Below, one piece after another: positions 51,300 to 59,816 of a stretch of DNA of 64,000 nt. The stretch lies in assembly GCA_963575745.1 (NCBI GenBank), contig CAUYUJ010001459.1, positions 401,749 through 465,748 on the forward strand, read 5' to 3'. The stretch is from Prorocentrum cordatum. Lineage: Eukaryota; Sar; Dinophyceae; Prorocentrales; Prorocentraceae. How positions within the stretch are numbered: position 1 is the first letter of the stretch; every line of letters starts with the position of its first letter. A program made the translations under genes and the position numbers. The notes under the pieces were generated by a model, which was not told the DNA's origin, searched no databases, and saw only the letters and a list, made by a program, of their open reading frames with translations.

Positions 51300-51915
51300 C
51301 TCAGAAAAGCTTCAAGACGAGCCAAGAGCGACAGAAGACACCCCCAAAAGGGTACAAGAGGGCCTCGACTCGACGAACGATGGCCCCAAGACGCCCAAGA
51401 CGGCCCGAAGACGGCCCAAGAGGCCCTCAAGACGCTCCAAGAGAGCCCCAAGAGCACACCCAAGAGGGCCCCAGGCGCCAAAATCGTCAATTTTACATAG
51501 GTTTTTGAATGATTTTGGCCTTCTCGCCTTTTCGGCTTTCCGACACTCCAAGACGGCCCAAGAGGCCCCCAAGAGGCCCCCAAGAGCGCCCCAAGAGGCC
51601 TACAAGAGGGCCCCAAGACGGCCCAAGAAGGCCCCAGGACAGCCTAAGAGGCGCCCAAGACGGCCCAATAGGGCCCCAAGACGGGCCCAAGAAACGGCCA
51701 AGAGGGGGACGAGGAACCGAGAATTCGAGACTTCCGCCCTAAGAGGCCCCCGGGAAGCCCCAAGAGGCCCCCAAAAGGCCCCAAGAGGCCCCCGAGCGGC
51801 GCCAAGACGCCCCCAAGATGCGCCGAAGACGGCCTCCGGAAGCCCCAAGAGGCCCAAAAGAGGCCCCAAGAGGCCCCACAACGGCCCCCAAGAGGCTTCA
51901 AGTTGCCTTCCAGAC
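51300..51915. repeat. Composite repeat C array, copy 3 (no ends found)
   Basis: A CCCAAGAGGCC/CCAAGACGGCC array with the same AAAATCGT...TGATTTTGGCCTTCTCG core (51478-51530) and GAGGAACCGAGAATTCGAG core (51708-51730) as copies 1 and 4. No CCCACCAGCCC end is visible on either side. Confidence 0.65.
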
Positions 51916-51954
51916 GCCCCCGAGAGGTCAACCACGAGATCCCAACCAACATCC

Positions 51955-52610
51955 ATAAGGCCTCCTCCTCCTCCCCCTTCACCCTTCCTCCTCCTACTCC
52001 CTTCCGCCTCCTCCTCCTCCTCCTCCTCCTCCTCCTCCTCCTGCCCCCCCCCTCGTGTTGTCTTTCGTCATCTTCAGGGTCGGCGGCAACGGCCGTAAGG
52101 CCTTCGCAATACATACACGCAAATCCCAGGATCCCCATCTTCTCCAATATGTTTATTTTTGTTGTCTTCCCCCCCCACTTCCTATATTTTCTCATATATC
52201 CCTGGGACTCGACGATTGATTGTGTCTGTGCGTTTTTATCCCCCCTGAGTACTGCAGCATCGTTGATGCATTCTGGGGTCGCTGTGGTAGCTCCGATGAC
52301 TCCTGTGGGCGGCCGCCAGCACGACACCAGCGGACGCCGCTCGATCCCCTGTCCACCGCGCGGGACCGCGGCCCGCGACGCGACGGCATCAGAGGGCCCC
52401 GGCGACCTTCCCGAAACTGGGCTTGCTGTCGTCTTCCTCCTCCTCCTCCTCCTCCTCCTCCTCCTCCTCCTCCGTCCTCCGCCGCCTTCCTCCACCTCCA
52501 CCTCCACGCACACCCTGCTCCTCGTCCTCTCCTCTGCTCCTGTCCTGCTCTTGTCTCACTATCCGATGGCGGAACCGACGGCACAGACATTACGGCCAAC
52601 GTGGCTGCTA
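51955..52610. other. CTC tracts and unique DNA, no gene recognised
   Basis: CTC at 52010-52042 and 52437-52472. TTCAGGGTCGGCGGCAACGG + CCGTAAGG after the first tract recurs after a CTC tract at 56290-56325. Confidence 0.4.
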
Positions 52611-52611
52611 A

Positions 52612-52694
52612 TCAGCAGTCCTTCCCAGGCTGGAACCACTCTTGCTCGAGGTTGAAGCCGTCCATGAGAAGGAAGAACAGCACCAGGAACGACC
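52612..52694 (-). CDS. Possible pore-helix exon of the same channel gene
   Basis: After CTCTGCAG the minus strand reads SFLVLFFLLMDGFNLEQEW then FQPGKDC and a stop at 52612-52614; the true exon probably ends earlier. SFxxLFxLLxxxxW resembles the pore helix that precedes the filter in ion-transport domains. It lies upstream of the S6 exons in the right order, but 3 kb away, and the filter itself is not seen. Its identity is therefore uncertain. Confidence 0.3.
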
Positions 52695-52781
52695 CTGCAG
52701 AGCGAGGGACGGCATGGGAGGGAGGCGAAACCATAATAGGGATGTGGAGGGATGGAGGGACGACCGTCAGCAAGCTGGGAC

Positions 52782-52852
52782 GTGTTCCTCGAAATCATGG
52801 TCGAAGACCACCTCCGTTTCGAAACGGTTTCGGACCTCGTCGACCAGACCTC
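52782..52852 (-). CDS. Possible exon upstream of the pore-helix candidate
   Basis: The minus strand reads GLVDEVRNRFETEVVFD then HDFEEH, preceded by AAATCTAG and followed by GTCCCA. Codon third positions are mostly G/C. The phase does not join cleanly to 52694, so boundaries are uncertain. It could be the loop before the pore helix, or unrelated. Confidence 0.25.
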
Positions 52853-52930
52853 CTAGATTTGATTTCCTCCCGCCGCTGCCGCTGCTGCTTCTCTTCCCTC
52901 ACCGCCAGAAGATCAAACAAACTGCACAAA

Positions 52931-53050
52931 CATAAACTTCCGACGGTCCCCGCGGATGTCGATCACAGGGAGGGCGGCGCCAGAGGCGCCGCTGGGGGGC
53001 TCCAGCGCAGATCCGAAAAGTCCGCGTGGACCTCCGTAGTTTAGTGTTTA
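52931..53050. repeat. Fold-back element family F, copy 4
   Basis: ACATAAACTTCCGACGGTCC and CGCGGATGTCG on the left are mirrored, diverged, by GATCCGAAAAGTCCGCGTGG and ACCTCCGTAGTTTAGTGTTT. It lies between candidate exons. Confidence 0.6.
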
Positions 53051-53066
53051 TGATATTGCTTGTTAC

Positions 53067-53137
53067 TTGAACTCTTCCTCCACCTTCATCGCCTGGGCCG
53101 CGCACGAAATTACGCAGCAGTCCACAAGGAGCAGTGG
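53067..53137 (-). CDS. Weak exon candidate
   Basis: The minus-strand frame reads PLLLVDCCVISCAAQAMK then VEEEFK, ending before GTAACA. Upstream AG is present, but the pyrimidine tract is poor. It is listed only because it lies in line with the other minus-strand candidates. Confidence 0.15.
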
Positions 53138-53139
53138 CT

Positions 53140-53426
53140 CTCACTGCTGCGCGACGCCTCCGTACCCGAGGGCCCCCGTCCCCACGCGCCTCGCCCCGAG
53201 AGACCCAACGTTCCCAGACATCCGACGTCTCGATTTTTTCGAGACACGGGCCCTCGACATCAGAGGGCAGAAAACCCACGGTCATAAGAATCACCCCGAC
53301 GCGCGACGCCGTTCAATCAACGCACGCAGAGAGGGAGTCGAACAGGGCGGGCAGAGATCCTTAGTAGCCGCCCAAGGCCGCTTTCGCAAACGCCAGTTGT
53401 CGGGTCCAAGCGGTTTTTCTTGGCGG
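53140..53426. other. Non-repetitive segment, no gene recognised
   Basis: This contains CCAGACATCCGACGTCTCG, similar to part of repeat G. Nothing else was seen. Confidence 0.3.
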
Positions 53427-53583
53427 CGCGCAGAAGGGGGTGGGGGGAGGGGGGAGGGCTTCTTGGAAGAAGGCTGCTTCTCAGAAGGCGCGGGCCTTGC
53501 ATCTGTAGATAAGGCCCGCGCCCTCTAAGAAGCAGGGGTGCTTCTAAAAAGCCTTCCCCCCTCCCCCTACCCCCCTCTGCGCG
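53427..53583. repeat. Fold-back hairpin of about 72-bp arms
   Basis: The left arm starts CGCGCAGAAGGGGGTGGG and runs to GGCGCGGGCCTT; the right arm is its imperfect complement, AAGGCCCGCGCCCTCTAAG to CCCCCTCTGCGCG. The 12-base loop is GCATCTGTAGAT. TGCTTCTCAGAAGG motifs are shared with the palindrome cluster at 60525-60690. Confidence 0.7.
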
Positions 53584-53647
53584 TTGCGGCTTTTCCTCCC
53601 TTGAGGCCTCCCAACCACATAAAACAGGGCCAGGATCGGGATAAATC

Positions 53648-53698
53648 GCTCCAGAGCGTTCCGGAGCGCTCTCAGAGCGTTCCGGAACGCTCTGGAGC
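53648..53698. repeat. 25-bp-arm hairpin next to the assembly gap
   Basis: GCTCCAGAGCGTTCCGGAGC + GCTCT, then a central C, then AGAGCGTTCCGGAACGCTCT + GGAGC: nearly perfect arms with one mismatch. It ends 15 bases before the run of N. Confidence 0.8.
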
Positions 53699-53713
53699 GG
53701 CCGCGGCGCCCAA

Positions 53714-53813
53714 NNNNNNNNNNNNNNNNNNNNNNNNNNNNNNNNNNNNNNNNNNNNNNNNNNNNNNNNNNNNNNNNNNNNNNNNNNNNNNNNNNNNNNN
53801 NNNNNNNNNNNNN
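53714..53813. other. Assembly gap (100 N)
   Basis: Exactly 100 N, the conventional placeholder for a gap of unknown size. Sequence on the two sides may not be adjacent. Confidence 0.95.
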
Positions 53814-53880
53814 TGCATTGCGCCTCCGACGAGGGAGGGCTCCAAATTGAGGGCCCCCTCGCACCCCCTCGAGGCCGAGA

Positions 53881-54066
53881 TACCCATCGGTCGGAAGGAG
53901 TAGGTAGAAACACGAAGTAGGAAGGCGTTGACCGCAGATTGGGTTCCGTCCGCCCCCTGAGGAGGACAGAAGAGGTGACGCCACTCGATCGTTGAAGTAG
54001 GAAGGCGCTTAAAGTAGATTTGAATATGGGAATCCAACAATACCTACTGTCAACGACCGATGGGCA
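53881..54066. repeat. Inverted-repeat element family Y, copy 3
   Basis: It begins TACCCATCGGTCGGAAGG and ends CAACGACCGATGGGCA. Internal AGTAGGAAGGCG motifs and TTGGGTTCCGTCCGCCCCC match copies 1 and 2. Confidence 0.75.
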
Positions 54067-54099
54067 AAGGGTCGGGGATCTTCTGACCCGGGTCAATCC

Positions 54100-54420
54100 A
54101 ACCGGGGTCGGTCGGGCTTTGCAGGATCTTGCGAGATCCTGCAGGATCTCCTGCACCCAAGCCCAGGTCAATGCAACCCTGGCCCTGCAAGATCTTGTCA
54201 GATCTGGCGCTCTGGCTGACCACCGTTTGCAGTGGCCCCCGTCTCGTAAGCCTCGAAGCGGGAACGTTGGGGGGCAACCGGCCGGGGGTGGTCAACATCG
54301 AGCGAAGGATTGCAAAAAACCTTGTTTTTTTGCAATCCTTGGTTTGCAAAAAAACCTTGTCTTTTTTGCAATCCTTATTTTTTTGCAATCCTTGTCTTTT
54401 TTGTTGCAATCCTTCGACGT
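54100..54420. repeat. Short palindromes and TTTTTTGCAATCC repeats
   Basis: GCAGGATCTTGCGAGATCCTGC and related GATC palindromes (54118-54215) precede four TTTTTTGCAATCCTTGT-type units (54300-54412). A CTC tract follows at 54540-54670. Confidence 0.6.
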
Positions 54421-54706
54421 ATCGCCGACAAGTCGGCGATAAGTCTCCGCTCTCGGATCTGCACGCTGCCGGGCGGGGCGGGCCCTCAGACCCCTATCGG
54501 TCGGCGATCCGTGGGCGAAGGGAGGTCGATGCATCCCCCCCCCCCTCCTCCTCCTCCTCCTCCCTCCTCCTCCTACCCAACCTCCTCCTCCTCCTCCTCC
54601 TCCTTCCTCCTCCTCCTCTTCCTCCTCCTGCCCCTCCTCCTCCTCCTCCTCCTCCTCCTCCTCCTCCTCGGAGACGTGAGACGTAAGACGAAACGATCGG
54701 GTTTGA

Positions 54707-54876
54707 CTACCTACCAGACCACCCCAACCCAACCCGAAGACCCGAATTTCGGGTTGGGGGGGGATTGACTCCACACGTGTTTTTTCGATGTTCCCCGACC
54801 CCCCCCCCCCCCCACTGGAAATCGCGGGTAAATTTGGGCCTTCGGGTTGGGTTGGGGTGGTTTGGTGGGTGGTGAC
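54707..54876. repeat. Inverted-repeat element family W, copy 1
   Basis: The left end ACCTACCAGACCACCCCAACC + CAACCCGAAG and the right end CTTCGGGTTGGGTTGGGG + TGGTTTGGTGGGTGGTGAC are inverted repeats of more than 30 bp with few mismatches. The centre TTTTTTCGATGTTCCCCGACC is shared with copy 2. Confidence 0.75.
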
Positions 54877-54879
54877 CCT

Positions 54880-55440
54880 GAGCCCATTCCCTCGCGCTGG
54901 GCTCGGAAGGTCTCAAGGACCGCCCCTCGGCGCAGCCAACGTGTACGTCCTTCAGCCGTACCCTGGTGTCGCCGCCGTGGCGCGTGGCGGGGGCCCTGTG
55001 AAAAGCACCCAGCACCTGCACCCGACGGAGGGCTGAGCCCATTCCCCCCTCCACTTTGCCCCGATCAAAGCCTGGCTCTTCGGGCCATCTCTCTCATCAT
55101 GACCGGCGGCATGCGTGCGGCCCAGCGGGGGGGCCGGGAACGCAATGAAATAAGAAGAGGCGCCAGGAAATCTGGGGAAATACCATGGCCCACGCCATGA
55201 TATCCACCCCCCCTAGTCATCACCCCCCTCTTTTCCGCCCCCGATCTCGGCGAGGCGCAGCCGCTGGCACGCATCCCGAGGCTGGACAACCGACGAGAAC
55301 CGACGTACACCTGGCGAAAAACCCCCCAGAACGCAGACCTCGACGCGACGCCTGCCGCCGCTGGCCGCTGCCGCCCTGCTGCGCTCGCCGCCGCCCGCCG
55401 CAGAAAGCACCGGCACAAAACTCGTGGCGTGGCGCCCGGC
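54880..55440. other. GC-rich segment, no gene recognised
   Basis: Open frames without motif. ACTCGTGGCGTGGCGCCCGGCCGC at 55420 recurs at 56325-56350. Confidence 0.3.
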
Positions 55441-55444
55441 CGCC

Positions 55445-55634
55445 TAGGCTTATGTCGGGCCTGTCCCCCTACAGGGGGATTTTCGACGAAAAATAACAAA
55501 TACCCCCCAAATAATCAAAAAAAAGTCTGGGACTATTTTTCGAGTATTGTTTGACCTTTTTGGAATATTGTTGGGGTATTTTTAAGTTTTCGTCGAAAAT
55601 CCCCCTGTAGGGGGACAGGCCCGACATAAGCCTA
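55445..55634. repeat. Inverted-repeat element family P, perfect copy
   Basis: The arms 55445-55492 and 55587-55634 are exact reverse complements over 48 bp, starting TAGGCTTATGTCGGGCC. Each arm holds its own small hairpin CCCCCT-AC-AGGGGG. The element is 190 bp. If the terminal TA is the target duplication, the element proper starts GGCTTATG. The perfect arms suggest recent activity or selection on the hairpin. Diverged copies lie at 37011 and 61110. Confidence 0.85.
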
Positions 55635-55787
55635 GTCATGCCGCCGCTCGGCCCCGTGGAGTCCCCTGGGGGGGAGGGTCACCTGGCCATCGCTCGAACA
55701 TCCCTTCCCTGTGTTCTTTTTCGGTTCCGTGCGTGGATTTTCCGCCAAATGATCCAGGATGCTCCTCGATGGTTCTCGCCGGGAACG

Positions 55788-56012
55788 AAATTTTGGACAC
55801 CCGAAATGGGTACCGAAAGAATGGGTACAATGCCCAACAACAAATGTTGTCCCAAACCAACAGCGGCCGCTGTTGGGCAGGCGGCCTTCTGTCTCGAATG
55901 GACACAGGCCGCGGCGGCGTGGACAGCGACTCCTGTTCAGAATGAGCAAGAACTGCTGTTGGGCATCGTACCCATTCTTTCCGTGCCCATCTCGGGCGTC
56001 CAGAGAAATGCA
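55788..56012. repeat. Large imperfect inverted repeat with mirrored reading frames
   Basis: The left arm (CACCCGAAATGGGTACCGAAAG, AATGGGTACAATGCCCAAC) is repeated inverted on the right (GTTGGGCATCGTACCCATTC, TTTCCGTGCCCATCTCGGGCG), arms of about 65 bp. Both strands therefore encode similar peptides: WTPEMGTERMGTMPN appears on the plus strand from about 55795 and on the minus strand from about 56000. Function unknown; an inverted-repeat element is the simplest reading. Confidence 0.65.
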
Positions 56013-57195
56013 CACGTCCGAGCGATGCCAAGGGTCCCGACGGGGGCGAGAGGGGGGGGGGCCCCCTCGGCCCAGACCCCCGACGCCGCGACTCCCCTCG
56101 CGACGTGGGCCCCCCCCCGCACCTCCGCGGGGCCAGCTGGCCGTCCCGGGCCACTCCTGGCGGCCCAGGGGCACGGAAAAGGGCACCCTGGAGTCTTCCG
56201 CCTCCTCCTCATGCGGCTCCTCCTCCTCCTCCTCCTCGTCCTCCTCCTCCTCCTCCTCCTCCTACCTCGTCGCGGCCAGCGCCGTCGTCTTCAGGGTCGG
56301 CGGCACCGGCCGTAAGGGCCTTCGCAATCGTGGCGTGGCGCCCGGCCGCGTGTTCCTGCCGCAGCTGGGCCGCGTGGATGAGGGGCACCGTCCGACAGTA
56401 GGGACTCGACCGCAAGAAGCCTCCACAAGCAACCCCACCCCGAGGCCCCAGGGCTTCCCTTGTTCTTTGGCGTGGGTATGTCGCGCCTTCCGCAGCAAAA
56501 CCCTCGAGACTCAAGAAACCCAGGGCACCCTTGAGTGGAAGAAGAGCACGGCATAGACATAAACTTCTGACGCTCCGCGCGGAGCGTCGACAATTTATGT
56601 GTATGGCGTTTGTTCTTTTTCGGTGGAGGCGAGCAGGGTGTCTCTTGGCATGGGCCCCCCACCGTAACTTCTGCCGCCGCTCGGCCCCGCGGATGCGAAG
56701 ACAGAACACGCCCTCGAACAGAAACAACTCGAGAAGACAGCACAAACACCCTCGAAGCCCCAAAAGCCCAAGACGACAGACAACAAAACAAGAAGACAAA
56801 AACATTCAACTTTGTGTGTGAGTAAGTCTGGGTATGAGGAAGTCTGAGTGCCAGTCAGTCTGTGTATGGGCAAGTCTGGGCATGAAGAGGAGAGGGGAGG
56901 AGAAGGAGGAGAGGTTGGCGGCGCCCAAGAGATAACAAGAACCCCATCTCAGGATAGGGGGAAGAGCAAGAAGACAGACAACACCCAAGAGAGAAACCCT
57001 CGAGGCCCGAGAGGCCCAGGGCACCCAGGAAGCCCAGGGCACCCTGGAGGCGAGCAGGGTGGCTCTTGGCCTGGGCCCCCGCTGCACTCCCGCCGCCGCC
57101 CGGCCCCGCGGCCGCGGGGGCACCGCCCCGGAGACCCGGCGGCGCGCTGCCGGGGGGCAGCGAGGAGGGCCAGGCTTTTTCTGCGAGAGGTGTTC
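56013..57195. repeat. Diverged direct duplication around GGAGGCGAGCAGGGTG
   Basis: 56500-56800 and 56930-57160 share AAACCCTCGAG, CCCAGGGCACCC, GGAGGCGAGCAGGGTG, CTCTTGGC-TGGGCCC and GCCGCC-CTCGGCCCCGCGG. A minimal palindrome CATAAACTTCTGACGCTC...GGAGCGTC..TTTATG (56558-56599) inside the first copy looks like two family F ends joined. A CTC tract lies at 56217-56265. Confidence 0.5.
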
Positions 57196-57199
57196 TGCT

Positions 57200-57625
57200 T
57201 CTTCTTCTCCTCCTCCTCCTCCTCCTCCTCCTCCAACCCTCCTACCCCTCCAACTCCTCTTCCCTCCTCATCCTCCTTCATACTACTCCTCCTCCTCCTC
57301 CAAAATCCTCCTCCTCCTCCTCCTGTTCCTCCTCCTCCTGCTCACCTCCCTCATCCTCCTCCCCCTCCTCCTCCAACTCCCTCATCATCCTCCTACCTCA
57401 CTCATAATCCTCCTCCTCATCCTCCCTCCTCATCCTCCTCCTCCCGATCCTCCTCATCCTCCTCCTCCTCATCCTCCTCCTCCTAATATGCTCCTCCTCC
57501 TACTCCTACTCCTGCTCCTATTCCTCCTCCTCCTGCTCCTCCTCCAACTCCTCCTCCTCCTGCTCCTCCTCCTGCTCCTGGTCCTGCTCCTCCTCCTCCT
57601 CCTCCTCCTCCTCCTCCTCCTCGGA
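57200..57625. repeat. (CTC)n region with CTA/CTG interruptions
   Basis: About 425 bp of degenerate CTC. Leu/Pro/Ser frames here are artefacts. Confidence 0.85.
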
Positions 57626-57753
57626 CAGGAAGTCGCGCTACGCAGGCCTCAGGAAACTCACTACCGGAGGCCCAGCGTGGACTCCGACCTGCCACGCCAG
57701 CAAAATGAGCAGGCCACCATTTTTTCACGGAGAACTCAAACAACCTTCTCGCT

Positions 57754-57930
57754 GGGTAGTCGAAGCCAATCTGGCGCCAATCTGGCAGGCCCAATCTGGC
57801 AAACGGGGGCTATCTGGCGAGGGAGCCAACGCGAATCCAGTCTGGCGAATAACCCAAATCCTCCTATATGGCCAGGCCAGATTGGCCCTTGGGGCCCACT
57901 CCAGTCTGACAATCTGGCCTTCGACTACCC
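57754..57930. repeat. Inverted-repeat element family V, single copy
   Basis: The left end GGGTAGTCGAAGCCAATCTGG and the right end CCTTCGACTACCC are complementary. CCAATCTGGC motifs repeat inside in both orientations. Length 177 bp. Confidence 0.65.
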
Positions 57931-58038
57931 AAGCAGAATGAGGATGTCACGGGATACCTCTTGGAGGTGGTGAACGTGTCAAGCGGTCAGAAGGAAAAAT
58001 TGTATGCCTGAAGTGATCCAGACAGCGTTCGTACCTAC

Positions 58039-58186
58039 AGAGGAGGAAGGAGGACGGCCACCAAGATGTATAAGGCCACCACAATGTAGACTCGTTGTGC
58101 GCCGGCACGGACGAACACTTCGGAGCCCTCGGGAATTCCCATGCCGACAGATGGGGCCAAGCAGGGGGCCCAAATGCATTGCCGCC
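58039..58186 (-). CDS. Candidate exon of an unrecognised membrane protein (downstream exon)
   Basis: After CACTGGCAG the minus strand reads RQCIWAPCLAPSVGMGIPEG, SEVFVRAGAQRVYIVVALY and ILVAVLLPP, ending before GTAGGT. The last 20 residues are a likely membrane helix. It enters in phase 1, exactly what the upstream candidate exon at 58269 delivers. No family is recognised. Confidence 0.45.
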
Positions 58187-58268
58187 CTGCCAGTGCGGAA
58201 GTGGACGATTTTGCACGGGAAACCAGATTGCTGACCGTTTTCTTGATATGTGTAGGTGAAGCCCTCAC

Positions 58269-58497
58269 CCTGTGGCCCCAGCTGGCAACCACACGCGGCA
58301 GCAAACACAAGTTTAAGAGGGGCCCGAGGCCCAGGACTAAAATCCAAAGAGGTGTGCAGGCTGCTCGAAAAATAGTGGCGCAGCCTGTCGAGGGGGAGGC
58401 CGCCATCCTCCAAATCCTCCGTCGGAGCCTCGTCGTATTTCTCCCCCCCGGGAGGGAGAGGGACAGGAGCTAGCCCACGGCTGGTTTTGAAGGCAGA
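58269..58497 (-). CDS. Candidate exon of an unrecognised membrane protein (upstream exon)
   Basis: After CACTTAG the minus strand reads SAFKTSRGLAPVPLPPGGEK, YDEAPTEDLEDGGLPLDRLR, HYFSSSLHTSLDFSPGPRAP and LKLVFAAACGCQLGPQ, then G|GTGAGG. It is 229 nt, ending in phase 1. It is stop-free and of mixed composition with no repeats, which is unusual in this window. The acidic EKYDEAPTEDLED stretch and the short hydrophobic LKLVFAAACG are visible; neither identifies a family. Confidence 0.45.
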
Positions 58498-58622
58498 CTA
58501 AGTGGGTGTGTGCACCAAGGCTCGCAAGAGCAGGCTCGCCTGCCCAGGCCACAACAATCCACTGTCATGCTTAGTTCAAGAGCCTAGGGCCGCCTAGGGG
58601 GCACAGGCTCTTGATGTTTCCT

Positions 58623-58817
58623 TTCTTAGCTGATGAGGAGGCCTTCAACCTCGGATGTGCGAGGTGCGGGGCCCACATTTCGAGCGATTTGCGTTGCTTG
58701 GCTAGGAGTTGCCATGGAGGTTTCTCGTCGGATGTCCAGCAGCACCGCTGGAGCTGGATGTTGAAGGGGCAGCGTCCACGGACTGAGAAGGGGAAGAGCA
58801 TTTTGATTGGGCCCCCC
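58623..58817 (+). pseudogene. Retroelement zinc-finger-like tail, second fragment
   Basis: The plus-strand frame reads FNLGCARCGAHISSDLRCL, ARSCHGGFSSDVQQHRW and SWMLKGQRPRTEKGKSI. The layout CxxCGAH...LxxxC.G...R..LkGxxPxTxxG is the same as at 4943-5356. No RT sequence lies upstream in frame. It is probably a 5'-truncated or decayed non-LTR element end. Confidence 0.45.
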
Positions 58818-58870
58818 TGAGTCCATAGAGTGCCTCCAGAGGGCAGCCCGCCAGCAGTGTAACGCAATGG

Positions 58871-58920
58871 AAGGCAGCAGCAGCAGCAGCAGCAGTAGCA
58901 GCAGCAGCAGCAGCGGGAGC
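58871..58920. repeat. (GCA)n microsatellite
   Basis: CAGCAG repeats with one TAG interruption. Confidence 0.9.
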
Positions 58921-59029
58921 AGAGGGGTAGAGGCGGGGCCTCCCTCTTGCGAATGCGCGGCCGCCTGCCATCGCTCTTTGATGGGTAGAGCGAGGCAGAG
59001 TCGGATTCTTGTTACTGGTCGTCAACCTT

Positions 59030-59335
59030 CTCCTCCTCCTCCTCCTCCTCCTCCTCCAACTCCCCCTCCTCCTCCTCCTCCTCCTCCAACTCCCCCCTCC
59101 TCCTCCTCCTCCTCCTCCTCCTCCTCCTCCTCTCTCCTACTCCCCTTCCCTACTCCTCCTTCCCTCCTGGCCTCATCCTCCCCCTTTCTCCTCACTCCTT
59201 CCTCCCATACTTCTCCTCCTGGTCTTCCTATCCAGCGTCCCCTCCTCCTCCTCCTCCTGCTCCTCCTCCTCCTCCTCCTCCTCCTCCTACTGCTGCAACT
59301 CCTTCTCCTCCTCCTCCTCCTCCTCCTCCTCCAAC
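59030..59335. repeat. (CTC)n region
   Basis: Degenerate CTC with CAA and TGC interruptions. Confidence 0.85.
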
Positions 59336-59418
59336 TCGACGTCTCGAAGTCTCGAAGTTGCCGACTGTCTGAGAAAAGTGCTCTGCTTCTTCTCAAAGGC
59401 CTGTGCAACTTCTCAGAT

Positions 59419-59590
59419 GACTACCTACCAAAACACCCCAACCCAATCCGAAGACCAAGTTTCGGGTTGGAGGGGGGGGGGGCACGGGCTTCAGATGTTT
59501 CTTTTTCCGATGCTCCCCGACCCCCCCCCACTGGAAATGGAGGGCAAATCGGGGCCTTGGGGTTGGGTTGGGGTGGTTTCGTGGTGGTGA
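59419..59590. repeat. Inverted-repeat element family W, copy 2
   Basis: The left end ACTACCTACCAAAACACCCC + AACCCAATCCGAAG and the right end GGGGTTGGGTTGGGGTGG + TTTCGTGGTGGTGATC are inverted repeats. The central TTTTTCCGATGCTCCCCGACC is as in copy 1. Confidence 0.7.
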
Positions 59591-59816
59591 TCAGCAGGCC
59601 AGAGGCCTTCCGAGCCTGCCGAGAAGGCCCGCCACTTCTCACGTTCCCCCGGGGGGCCCGCCACCGACAGGCCCCCTCGCGTCGTGAGCGGGCACACACA
59701 TAACGACGGTGCTGTTTCGCTGAGTTCTGCCATCAAGGGTCCGCTCCAAGCCTCGGCGCCATCAAAACACGACTCGGGATGAAGAGCCGGTAAGCCTCTC
59801 CACCCAAGTTTCACCA

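Noticed and set aside
57979-58413. Single 144-codon unspliced minus-strand frame
   Set aside because: The strong GTGAGG donor and GGCAG acceptor inside it, with phase-matched frames on each side, make the two-exon reading better, though transcript data are needed to decide.
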